Below are positions 1 to 7,722 of a DNA stretch of 64,000 nucleotides, piece by piece. The position numbers and the translations under genes were made by a program. The DNA is taken from assembly GCF_024172185.1 (NCBI RefSeq), contig NZ_JAMZEC010000001.1, forward strand, positions 9,647,001 through 9,711,000, written 5' to 3'. Each line of letters starts with the position of its first letter. Positions within the stretch are counted from its first letter, which is position 1. Origin of the DNA: Nonomuraea roseoviolacea subsp. carminata (GTDB lineage Bacteria > Actinomycetota > Actinomycetes > Streptosporangiales > Streptosporangiaceae). A model generated the notes under the pieces. That model was not told the DNA's origin, ran no database searches, and saw nothing but the letters and a program-made list of their open reading frames with translations.

Positions 1-326
1 ATCCCCGTGCTCATGGACATCGGCTGCGGCTGATGGTGCAGATGCTCCATGGCCGGGAGGGCCGGCATGGGGTGCTCGGCGGCGCCCTGGCCGAGCAGGG
101 CGTGCAGGACGACCTGCGACAGGGCGGTGGCGGGCACGATCTCGCCCAGCACCCGTTCCCGGCCCGTCAACGCCAGCGCGGGGGCCATGAGCAGCAGGAG
201 GCCGCCCAGCGCCGCCTTCGGGTCGAAGGAGCCGCCGCCGGCGAGGTGTCCGAGCGTGGCGAGGACGGCGCACGTGGCGGCGAAGCCGGCCGCGCGCACC
301 CACCTCATCACCGAGAACGGACCCAT
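1..326 (-). CDS. His/Met-rich small membrane protein, 3' truncated by window edge
   Basis: The gene starts at ATG (324-326) and runs off the left edge, so the C-terminus is missing. About 108 residues are visible. They hold two hydrophobic stretches (roughly residues 10-27 and 38-55) separated by a short polar loop, then LSQVVLHALLGQG and a Met/His-rich run (MEHLHHQPQPMSMS). The same order (two helices, GRER loop, LLHELF, His-rich loop) recurs in the protein at 49413-49976, so the two are probably paralogues. The His/Met loop would suit copper binding, and the paralogue sits next to copA, but this is inference. No named family was recognised. Confidence 0.7.
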   Translation of the reverse strand, partial: MGPFSVMRWVRAAGFAATCAVLATLGHLAGGGSFDPKAALGGLLLLMAPALALTGRERVLGEIVPATALSQVVLHALLGQGAAEHPMPALPAMEHLHHQPQPMSMSTG

Positions 327-384
327 CGCGGGCAGATCCTTTCACACCCCTGCCGAGCCCTCCGGACCGGACGGCTCCGTGAGA

Positions 385-852
385 TCAGCCGATCGCCTGC
401 GGATCGGCGGACTCGCGGAGCGCCTGAGCCGGGGCGTCGTCCGGCCGGGCCTTGGCCGGGGCGACCTTGCCCAGGGTGATGAACAGCAGGACCAGGCCCA
501 CGGTCAGCAGGACGTGCCCCAGCCCGGCGGCCAGCGCGATGGCGTCCCCGCTGGGCCGCCCCAGCACGGTCAGGGTCCCGTGCAGGGTCATCATGACCAG
601 GCTCAGCACCAGTCCGGCGTTGTAGACCCAGAAGAACCAGCCGAACAGCCGGTTGGAGGTCAGCCCGAACTGCTTCTCCAGCACCAGGACGAGGAGGAAC
701 ACCAGCATGCCGAGCGCCAGCGCGTGGGTGTGGACGAGGCCGAGCTGGGTGTCGCCGGTGAAGTCGTTCAGCTTGGTGAGCCCGCGGTAGAAGAAACCGC
801 TGACCAGCCCGACGATCATGTAGATGTGGGCCGTGTTGAGGAGCCTGCGCAC
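385..852 (-). CDS. DUF2871-type integral membrane protein
   Basis: This is a protein of about 155 residues with four predicted membrane segments. It opens RRLLNTAHIYMIVGLVSGFF, then has a conserved H in LGLVHTHALALGMLVFLL, a third helix at WVYNAGLVLSLVMM and a fourth at GHVLLTVGLVLLF. The order and the NTAHIYM/HTHALALG motifs fit the DUF2871 family, whose function is unknown. I chose the GTG at 850-852 because it immediately precedes the conserved N-terminus; the reading frame is open further upstream, but that part lies antisense to the neighbouring hydrolase. The 101 bases between this gene and the epoxide hydrolase hold no obvious promoter. Confidence 0.7.
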   Translation of the reverse strand: MRRLLNTAHIYMIVGLVSGFFYRGLTKLNDFTGDTQLGLVHTHALALGMLVFLLVLVLEKQFGLTSNRLFGWFFWVYNAGLVLSLVMMTLHGTLTVLGRPSGDAIALAAGLGHVLLTVGLVLLFITLGKVAPAKARPDDAPAQALRESADPQAIG

Positions 853-953
853 GGGCGTGCCCTTCGAGATGTGCCGGATGATTGCGCTACCAGCATTCTG
901 GACCGCCCGATTCCCATCAATGAGAGTGCCGATAACGATGCGTGCACTATCGC

Positions 954-2141
954 TCAACAGTCCTCCCCCGATGCGCCCGGCTCTCCCCGCTGCGCCCGGC
1001 GGACCTTGGCGAAGAACGCCCGGACGTCGCCGACCAGCAGGTCGGGCGCCTCCATGGCGGCGAAGTGACCGCCCCGGTCGAACTCCGACCAGTGGATCAC
1101 GTTGTGCTCGCGCTCGGCCACCCGCCGGATCCCGCCGTCGCCCGGGAACACCGCGACCCCGTGCGGCACCTCGGAGCGCTCGACCGGCTTGCCCCACCGC
1201 GCCGAGCCCTCCTTGTAGAGCCGGGCGGACGAGGCGGCGGTGCGGGTCAGCCAGTAGATCGACACGTCGGTGAGCAGCTGGTCCAGGTCGACCGCGTCCT
1301 CGGGCAGGTCGTGGGCCGGGTCGGTCCACTCCTTGAACTTCTCCGCGATCCAGGCGAGCTGGGCGGCGGGAGAGTCGTGCAGGCCGAACGCGACGGTCTG
1401 CGGCCGGGTGGCCTGGATGACCGCGTAGCCGGAGCGGTCGTGGTCGGCGTAGATCCGCATGCGGGCCCGCTCGGTCTCGCTGAGGCCCTCCGTCTCGGCC
1501 GGGTCGAAGGTCGGGAAGCCGAGCGCGCCGTTGACGTGCACGCCCACCACCCGGTCGGGGGCGACGCGGCCGAGTTCGGGCGAGATGACCGAGCCGCTGT
1601 CGCCGCCCTGGGCGCCGTAGCGCTCGTAGCCGAGGCGGCTCATCAGCTCCGCCCACGCGCGGGCGACGCGGCCCAGGTCCCAGCCGGCCTCGCGGGTGGG
1701 GCCGGAGAAGCCGAAGCCGGGGATGGACGGGGCGACGACGTGGAAGGCGTCGGCGGGGTCGCCGCCGTGGGCGCGGGGGTCGGTGAGGGGGCCGATGACC
1801 TTCATGAACTCGGCGACCGAGCCCGGCCAGCCGTGGGTGAGGATCAGCGGCAGCGCGTCCGGCTCAGGGGAGCGCACATGCAGGAAGTGGATGTTCTGGC
1901 CGTCGATCTCGGTGGTGAACTGCGGGTACGCGTTGAGCGCCGCCTCGTGCTCCCGCCAGTCGTACCCGCTGCGCCAGTACTCGGCCAGCCGCCGCACGTA
2001 CGAGACGGGGATGCCGTAGGACCAGCCGACGCCGGGCAGCTCGTCGGGCCAGAGGGTGCGCGCCAGCCGGTCGCGCAGGTCGTCGAGCGCGGACTGCGGG
2101 ATGTCGATGCGGAACGGCCTGATCTGCGTGGTGAACGTCAT
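954..2141 (-). CDS. Epoxide hydrolase, EHN-domain alpha/beta hydrolase
   Basis: A 395-residue alpha/beta hydrolase with the microsomal-type N-terminal domain (FRIDIPQSALDDLRDRLARTLWP). The oxyanion-hole motif HGWPGS is near residue 103, the nucleophile Asp sits in GAQGGDSGS near residue 175, and the C-terminal catalytic His lies in RGGHFAAMEAP. These are the signatures of family PF06441 enzymes, which hydrate epoxides to diols in the cytoplasm. The ATG at 2139-2141 was preferred over one at 2157-2159 because the latter abuts the operator palindrome. It is divergent from a WYL regulator at 2205, a common arrangement in which the regulator controls the hydrolase. Substrate cannot be read from sequence. 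Confidence 0.85.
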   Translation of the reverse strand: MTFTTQIRPFRIDIPQSALDDLRDRLARTLWPDELPGVGWSYGIPVSYVRRLAEYWRSGYDWREHEAALNAYPQFTTEIDGQNIHFLHVRSPEPDALPLILTHGWPGSVAEFMKVIGPLTDPRAHGGDPADAFHVVAPSIPGFGFSGPTREAGWDLGRVARAWAELMSRLGYERYGAQGGDSGSVISPELGRVAPDRVVGVHVNGALGFPTFDPAETEGLSETERARMRIYADHDRSGYAVIQATRPQTVAFGLHDSPAAQLAWIAEKFKEWTDPAHDLPEDAVDLDQLLTDVSIYWLTRTAASSARLYKEGSARWGKPVERSEVPHGVAVFPGDGGIRRVAEREHNVIHWSEFDRGGHFAAMEAPDLLVGDVRAFFAKVRRAQRGEPGASGEDC

Positions 2142-2161
2142 GGGAGCAACGCTAGGCATCC

Positions 2162-2184
2162 CCTAGGACAGGTCCGGTCCTAGG
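2162..2184. promoter_or_regulatory. Operator palindrome between epoxide hydrolase and WYL regulator
   Basis: CCTAGGAC and GTCCTAGG form perfect 8-bp arms around a 7-base spacer. The dyad lies 20 bp from the hydrolase start and 20 bp from the regulator start, so a dimer bound here would cover both promoters. It is probably the binding site of the WYL protein encoded at 2205. Confidence 0.65.
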
Positions 2185-2204
2185 AGTAGGGCAGTCTGGA
2201 GAGC

Positions 2205-3206
2205 ATGGTGGAGACATCGGCCCGGCTGCTCAGACTGCTCTCGCTCCTGCAGACCCGCCGGGAGTGGTCCGGCACGGAGCTGGCCGAACGGCTCGGCGTG
2301 ACCCCGCGGACGGTCCGCCGCGACGTCGGCCGGCTACGCGAGCTCGGCTATCCCGTGGCCGCCACCGCGGGCGCGCCCGGCTACCGGCTCGGCGCCGGCA
2401 CGGACCTGCCGCCGCTCCTGCTGGACGACGACGAGGCGGTGGCGGTCGCGGTGGGGCTGCGGACGGCCGCCGGAGGCTCGGTGACGGGGATCGAGGAGAC
2501 CTCGGTGCGGGCGCTGGCCAAACTGGAGCGGGTGCTGCCGTCCCGGCTCCGGCATCGCGTGCGCGCGCTGCAGTCGATGACCGTGCCGATGGGCCGGGCC
2601 GGTTCGGCGGTGGACCCGGCGGCCCTGACCGCGATCGCCTCCGCCTGCCGCGACCACGAGACCCTGCGTTTCGACTACCGGTCGCACGAGGGGCAGCAGA
2701 GTGCCCGCGCCGCCGAGCCGTACCGGCTGGTCCATTCGGGACGGCACTGGTACCTGCTGGGCTGGGACACCGGCCGGGCCGGCTGGCGCACCTACCGGGT
2801 CGACCGGCTGAGCCTGCGGACGCCGAACGGCCCGCGGTTCGTGCCCCGCGACCCTCCCGACGCCGACCTGGCGGCCTACGTGTCCCGGTCGCTCTCCAGC
2901 GCGCCCTACCGCTACCAGGGCCGCTTCACCATGCACGCCCCGGCCGAGGTCGTGGCCGGGCGCATGCCGGCCACCGTCGCCGCGATCGAGCCGATCGACG
3001 CGCGCTCCTGCACGCTGACCAGCGGCGCGAACGACCTCGACGAGCTCGCCGTCTGGGTCGCGCAGACGGGCGTCGACTTCGACGTGCACGAGCCGCCGGA
3101 GCTCGCCGACCACCTCCTCGCCCTGTCGGCCCGCCTCGCCGCCGCCGCGCAGAGGGCGGGGGCGGGCCGTCAGCCGGTCGCGGCGGCCGTGCGGAGGGCG
3201 CGGTAG
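2205..3206 (+). CDS. WYL-domain transcriptional regulator (YafY/DeoR-like HTH)
   Basis: A 333-residue regulator. Residues 1-60 form a winged HTH of the HTH_11/DeoR type (ARLLRLLSLLQ, then AERLGVTPRTVRRDVGRLRELGY). The WYL domain follows around residues 140-220 and contains the eponymous GRHWYLLGWD and the YRVDRL motif. A WCX-like C-terminal domain follows. WYL domains bind small ligands or nucleic acids in many actinobacterial one-component regulators. The gene is divergent from the epoxide hydrolase, with a perfect dyad between them, so autoregulation plus control of that enzyme is likely. Its 3' end overlaps the convergent NurA-like gene by 37 bp. Confidence 0.88.
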   Translation: MVETSARLLRLLSLLQTRREWSGTELAERLGVTPRTVRRDVGRLRELGYPVAATAGAPGYRLGAGTDLPPLLLDDDEAVAVAVGLRTAAGGSVTGIEETSVRALAKLERVLPSRLRHRVRALQSMTVPMGRAGSAVDPAALTAIASACRDHETLRFDYRSHEGQQSARAAEPYRLVHSGRHWYLLGWDTGRAGWRTYRVDRLSLRTPNGPRFVPRDPPDADLAAYVSRSLSSAPYRYQGRFTMHAPAEVVAGRMPATVAAIEPIDARSCTLTSGANDLDELAVWVAQTGVDFDVHEPPELADHLLALSARLAAAAQRAGAGRQPVAAAVRRAR

Positions 3207-4117
3207 AGGAGGCGGGCGTCGCCCAGATGGTGGCGCAGGAGCTTCTCCAGCCCCCCGATCGGGATGAGGTTCTGCGGGGCGCGCGGGTCCTTGTAGTCCA
3301 CGCCGGCCAGCGGAGGCAGGGCGAGGGTGACCTCGTCGGCGAGCCGTACCGCCTGCGCCGCGTCCAGGTCCGCGCTGGCCTCGCAGCGCGCCACGCCCGC
3401 CCACGGCGCGGGCGACTGGACGGGGAGCCGCACGTACCAGGAGTGGCGCCGCCAGCTCGTGCCCATGAGGAACACCGGCGTGCGCTGGCCGGGCGTGAGC
3501 GCGGCCACCACCGCGGACTGCGGCGGCGGCAGGTAGGCGGTGTGGTGCGTCTTGATGTAGCCGACGGTGCGCGGCAGATGGGTGCGGCCCCGCAGCGGCC
3601 CGTCCACCAGCAGCAGGTCGTCGCCGCGCGAGCGGTGCCGCACCGCCAGGTCCACCTCGAGCTGGGTGACCTGCCGTTGCAGCGCCAGCGACAGCTCCTC
3701 GAAGCTCGCGTCGGCGGCCTTGTTCGGCAGGTAGACGGCGTGCGTGGTCTTCACCTCCGGCGCGTGCGGCGAGGCGGAGATCAGCGACCGGTTGACCTCG
3801 ATCGCCGCCAGGTCGGCGCCGTCCGGGCCGCACCGGACGATCCCGGCCGCGTAGGAGGCGGCGATGCCCGGCACGGGCATGGGGGTGTCCGGGTCGTGCA
3901 CCCAGACGCGGGCGTCGATCCTGCGCACGCCGTCGGCGACGAGCAGGGTGTCGGGGACGGACGAGTCCGCGCCCGGCGTGACGGGTTTCCAGTCGGCGGC
4001 CGGCCGCTCGACGTCGAGGACCAGCTCGGCGCTGGTGGCGCCCATCTCGGAGAGGTTCTCGACGGCGAGGGCGGCGGCGTAGCCGGGGTCCCACGGGTCG
4101 ACGGTGAAGCCTGTCAT
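3170..4117 (-). CDS. NurA-like DNA end-processing nuclease
   Basis: A 315-residue protein, last gene of a four-gene operon; its ATG overlaps the SbcC stop by 4 bp (ATGA). NurA-family hallmarks can be seen: a first acidic motif in VADGVRRIDARVWV, a second in LLLVDGPLRG followed by VGYIKTHHTAYLP, and a late HSWYVRLP strand. NurA is an RNase-H-fold 5'-3' nuclease that works with the hexameric HerA translocase and Mre11-Rad50 in archaeal end resection. The neighbours here (HerA-like ATPase, SbcD, SbcC) match that partnership. Overall similarity to archaeal NurA looks remote, so the assignment rests on motif order plus context. Confidence 0.62.
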   Translation of the reverse strand: MTGFTVDPWDPGYAAALAVENLSEMGATSAELVLDVERPAADWKPVTPGADSSVPDTLLVADGVRRIDARVWVHDPDTPMPVPGIAASYAAGIVRCGPDGADLAAIEVNRSLISASPHAPEVKTTHAVYLPNKAADASFEELSLALQRQVTQLEVDLAVRHRSRGDDLLLVDGPLRGRTHLPRTVGYIKTHHTAYLPPPQSAVVAALTPGQRTPVFLMGTSWRRHSWYVRLPVQSPAPWAGVARCEASADLDAAQAVRLADEVTLALPPLAGVDYKDPRAPQNLIPIGGLEKLLRHHLGDARLLYRALRTAAATG

Positions 4118-6537
4118 GCGATCCCGGCCTTCCGGACGTGGGAGCCCTTCCCGTCGCGCCTGACCTCGAAGCGCACCGGCACCCGCTCGGCCAGCGCGGG
4201 CACGTGGGTGACGACGCCGATCATGCGTTCCTGGCCGGCGGCGAGGCATTCGAGCGTCGTGGCGACCGTGTCGAGGGTGGCCGGGTCGAGCGTGCCGAAC
4301 CCCTCGTCGAGGAAGATCGAGTCCAGCCGCCTGGCGACCGCGCCGGACAGCGCCAGCGCCAGCGCGAGGGCGGCCTGGAAGGTCTCGCCGCCGGACAGGG
4401 TGCGGGCGCTGCGCCGCATGCCGGCCTCGCCGTAGTCGATGACCTCGATGTCGCCGGTCTTGTCGGCGAGCGCCAGCTCGTACTGGCCGTCGGACAGCTC
4501 GCGCAGCGTGTCGGAGGCCGAGGCGACGAGCACCTCGAGGGCCTCGGCGCACAGCCAGCGCTCGAAGGCGTTGGCGCGCAGGCGCAGCGCCAGCTCGTGG
4601 GCGACCTTCGCCTCGTGCTCCTTCATGGTGATCCGGGTCTCCAGGTCGGCGGCGCGCCGGCGCTCCTCCTTGAGGCGGTCGAGCGCGCCGTCGGCGCGGG
4701 CGACGGCCGCGGCGACCTCGGCCCCGAGCTGGTCGGGCGAGGCGTCGCGCGGGGCGTGGACGCCGTGCTCGGCCAGGCGCTCGGCCAGCCTGCCGCGGTC
4801 GGCGGCGAGCCGGTCGCGGGCCTGGGCCAGCCGCTCCTCACGCTCGGCCAGCGCGGCGCGGGCGGCCTGCGCGGCCCGGTCGCGCCAGGCGAGCAGCTCG
4901 CTCCAGGCGCGGTGCAGGTCCTCGCGGGCGAGGGGCGGCGGCGGGCCGTCCTGGGCGCCGGCGACGAGCAGCCGGTCGCGGGCGGCCTCCAGCGCGCGCC
5001 AGGCGGACTCGGCCTGGCGGGCGACCTTGTCCGCCTCGGCGCGGGCCCGTTCCAGCCCGGCCCGGGCGGCGCGTACGGCGTCGCGGGCCTGGGCGGCCAG
5101 TTCGTCGGCCTTGGCGAGGGCGGCGAGCCGCGCCTCCAGCTCGGCCCGGTCGCCGGGGGCGGGCAGCGCGGCCAGCTCGGACTCCAGCCGGGCGGCCTGG
5201 GTGGCGTGCATCGTCGCCGACGTCTCGGCCTTGGCGCAGGCGGCTCTGGCGCGCTGGGCGCGTTCGCGGGCGCCGGCCAGGGCGCGGTCGGCGGCGCGGA
5301 CGTCGGCGGGCGGTTCGTGGCGGGGCAGCTCGGCGACCGGGTGACGGCAGACCGGGCAGGGCAGCCCGACTTCCAGCCGGTTGACCAGGTGGGCGGCGGC
5401 GTGCGCGTCGCGCAGGCGTTCGCGCTGCTCCTCGGCCGTGGCGAGCGCCTGGTCGGCGGCGGCCTGCTCGCCGGCCGCGTCCTCCAGGGACGCGGCGGCC
5501 GACGTGGCGGCGGCGCGGGCCCGCGCGGCCTCGGCCGCGAGGCGTTCGCGGGCGTCCAGCGCGGCCAGCGCCGCCCGGGGGGCGCCGCGGTCGCCGAGCG
5601 CGGTCAGCGCCTCGTACGCCTCGTGCTCGTCGGCCTCCAGCCGGGCCACGTCGGCGGCCAGCGTCTCGACGGACTCCGCGGCGGCGCGCCGGGCCGAGGC
5701 CAGGGTCGGGACTGCGGCGGGCATGCGCAGCTCGGACAGGACCGCCTGCCGTTCGGCCACGGCGGCCCGCTCCTGCTCGGCGAGGCGGATGTCGGACTCC
5801 CGGGCCCGCAGCAGGTCGAGGTCGGCGCCCATGGTGCCGGCCAGCCGCCGCAGCGCCGCCAGCCGCTCGGTCAGCTCCCGCTCGGCCTCGGCCGTCGCGC
5901 CGGAGAGCTTGGTGAGCTGGTCGCGGGCGAAGGAGGCGTCCTGCTTGGCGGTCTCCTCCTCGCGGGCGGCGCGCTGCCTGATCCGCTCGTAGACGTCGGC
6001 GTCGAGGAGCTGCACGAGCAGGTCCTGCCGTTCGCGGGGCGCGGCGTGCAGGAACTCGGCGAAGCGGCCCTGCGGCAGGACCACGCACTGGGTGAAGAAG
6101 CGGTATTCCAGCCCGGTCACCCGCTGGGCCTCGGCGGTGACGTTCTCGCCCTCGGCCAGCGGCCTGACCACCGCCTCGAACGCCTCCGGGAGCGGCGCGG
6201 CCGGGTCCAGCTCGTCGAGCCTGGCCTCCTTGGTGCGCACGGCGCCCTTGGCGTCGCGCACCATCGCGCGGACCACGCCGTAACGCCGCCCGTCGCTGTC
6301 GAACACCATCGCCACCTTGCCGGCGGTGACGGACGGCGCCAGGGCGTGCGCGACGGCGCCCTCCCGGCCCCAGCGCGGCACGGTGCCGTACAGGGCGAAG
6401 CAGACCGCGTCGATGATCGTGCTCTTGCCCGCGCCGGTCGGGCCGACGAGCGCGAAGTACTCGGTGTCGGAGAAGTCCACGGTCACCGGCTCGCGGAAGC
6501 TGCCGAAGTGGTCCAGGTGCAGCAGAAGGGGACGCAT
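4114..6537 (-). CDS. sbcC: SbcC/Rad50-type SMC ATPase of the SbcCD nuclease
   Basis: 807 residues, somewhat short for SbcC (about 1000). Walker A GPTGAGKST is at residues 32-40, with the Q-loop region VVLPQGRFAEFL near 150. A long Ala/Arg/Glu-rich coiled coil on both sides of a zinc hook (CPVC near residue 395) follows, then the ABC signature LSGGETFQAALALALALSG and Walker B IFLDEGFGTLD near the C-terminus. With SbcD it forms an ATP-dependent nuclease that opens hairpins and processes blocked double-strand ends. The start overlaps the sbcD stop by one base and its stop overlaps the NurA-like start, so it is certainly cotranscribed. Confidence 0.93.
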   Translation of the reverse strand: MRPLLLHLDHFGSFREPVTVDFSDTEYFALVGPTGAGKSTIIDAVCFALYGTVPRWGREGAVAHALAPSVTAGKVAMVFDSDGRRYGVVRAMVRDAKGAVRTKEARLDELDPAAPLPEAFEAVVRPLAEGENVTAEAQRVTGLEYRFFTQCVVLPQGRFAEFLHAAPRERQDLLVQLLDADVYERIRQRAAREEETAKQDASFARDQLTKLSGATAEAERELTERLAALRRLAGTMGADLDLLRARESDIRLAEQERAAVAERQAVLSELRMPAAVPTLASARRAAAESVETLAADVARLEADEHEAYEALTALGDRGAPRAALAALDARERLAAEAARARAAATSAAASLEDAAGEQAAADQALATAEEQRERLRDAHAAAHLVNRLEVGLPCPVCRHPVAELPRHEPPADVRAADRALAGARERAQRARAACAKAETSATMHATQAARLESELAALPAPGDRAELEARLAALAKADELAAQARDAVRAARAGLERARAEADKVARQAESAWRALEAARDRLLVAGAQDGPPPPLAREDLHRAWSELLAWRDRAAQAARAALAEREERLAQARDRLAADRGRLAERLAEHGVHAPRDASPDQLGAEVAAAVARADGALDRLKEERRRAADLETRITMKEHEAKVAHELALRLRANAFERWLCAEALEVLVASASDTLRELSDGQYELALADKTGDIEVIDYGEAGMRRSARTLSGGETFQAALALALALSGAVARRLDSIFLDEGFGTLDPATLDTVATTLECLAAGQERMIGVVTHVPALAERVPVRFEVRRDGKGSHVRKAGIA

Positions 6538-7676
6538 CAGCCGCTCACCTCGTCGTAGAGCCGGTCGAACAGCCCGGCCACCTGCTCGTCCTCGCGGCCG
6601 GTGGCGGCGAGGTAGTCGCGGAACAGCTCGCGCGGGCTGCGGCCGGCCGAGTCCGCCCGCCGTGTGGCGGGCACCGGCCGGAAGCGCTCGTCCAGCCGGA
6701 CGTCCACGGCCCCCGACAGCAGCTCCCGCACGTCGTCGGCCAGCCCCACGCGGGGTTTCTCCTCGACGATGACCTTGAGCCAGTCGTCGCCGGGCTCGAT
6801 GCCCTCCAGCTCCTCCAGCGTGCCGCGTACCGTGCGCAGCCTGCGGGCCGAGGCGAACGTCAGCTCCCGCACCACGGCGGGCCGCCCCGGCGAGACCTCC
6901 ACCAGCAGCGCGCCGGGGGTGTTGCCCTCCTCGCCGAAGTCGACGGCGAGGGGCGAGCCGCTGTACCAGATGGGGCAGGGGCCGGGGATCTGCTGGCGGC
7001 GGTGCAGGTGGCCGAGGGCGGCGTACTGGGTGGCGGGCGGGAAGACGGTCGGCTCGAAGTAGTAGGAGAAGATCGACTGGGCTTCGCGCTCGCCGCCGCC
7101 GAACGCCCCGCCGGGCAGGGTGCCGTGGGTGGTGACCAGGTTGACGGTGTCGTTGTGGAAGCCCGCGGTGAGCGCGCCGATCAGCTCGCCGATGCGGGCG
7201 GCGTAGTCGCGGTTGTGCTCGGCGGCGGTCCCGCCGAGGACCTCGGCGGCGCGCACGACGTACCGGTGCGACAGGAACGGCAGCACGCCCAGCCGCACCG
7301 GCTCGCCCGAACGCGCGGTGAAGGCCAGCGTGCCGCCCTGGTCGGGACGGCGGAACGAGCCGAGCACGTGCAGGCCGAGCTTGCCGAGCACCGGCCGGTA
7401 GACCTCCAGGAGCTGCGGGTTGTCGTGGTTGCCCGCCAGCACCACCACGTCACGCCCGTCGCCGCGCAGCGCCATCAGCGCGTTGAGCACGAGCGACTGC
7501 GCCTCGGGGGTGGGCGCCGAGGTGTCGAAGAGGTCGCCGGCGACGATGACGGCGTCCACGTCGTGGGTGCGGGCGGCGGCGACCAGCTCGCGCAGCACCT
7601 CCCGGTGCTCGTCCACGCGGGGGCGGCCCTTGAGCACCTTGCCCACGTGCCAGTCCGCGGTGTGCAGGATCTTCAC
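6537..7676 (-). CDS. sbcD: SbcD/Mre11-type exonuclease subunit
   Basis: 379 residues. The calcineurin-like phosphoesterase motifs are all present: ILHTADWHVGK (motif I), VIVAGDLFD (II), VVLAGNHDN (III), TTHGTLPGG and YAALGHLHRRQ (metal-binding His motifs). A C-terminal capping domain follows. This two-metal nuclease pairs with SbcC to cut DNA ends and hairpins. It is the second gene of the operon, 46 bp downstream of the HerA-like ATPase and translationally coupled to sbcC (TGATG overlap). Confidence 0.94.
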   Translation of the reverse strand: MKILHTADWHVGKVLKGRPRVDEHREVLRELVAAARTHDVDAVIVAGDLFDTSAPTPEAQSLVLNALMALRGDGRDVVVLAGNHDNPQLLEVYRPVLGKLGLHVLGSFRRPDQGGTLAFTARSGEPVRLGVLPFLSHRYVVRAAEVLGGTAAEHNRDYAARIGELIGALTAGFHNDTVNLVTTHGTLPGGAFGGGEREAQSIFSYYFEPTVFPPATQYAALGHLHRRQQIPGPCPIWYSGSPLAVDFGEEGNTPGALLVEVSPGRPAVVRELTFASARRLRTVRGTLEELEGIEPGDDWLKVIVEEKPRVGLADDVRELLSGAVDVRLDERFRPVPATRRADSAGRSPRELFRDYLAATGREDEQVAGLFDRLYDEVSG

Positions 7677-7722
7677 GAAACCACCTGGGGTCGAAAGGGC
7701 GGGGTCAGAGGGATGGGGCCGG

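Noticed and set aside
2264..4435. A very long open frame (723 codons) crossing the WYL and NurA-like genes
   Set aside because: It is the empty-stop frame of GC-rich genes on both strands; the translation is Arg/Gly/Pro-rich with no domain, and real genes explain both halves.
4138..6558. 806-codon plus-strand open frame opposite sbcC
   Set aside because: Exact antisense of sbcC in a low-stop frame, Gly/Ala-rich composition, no motifs.
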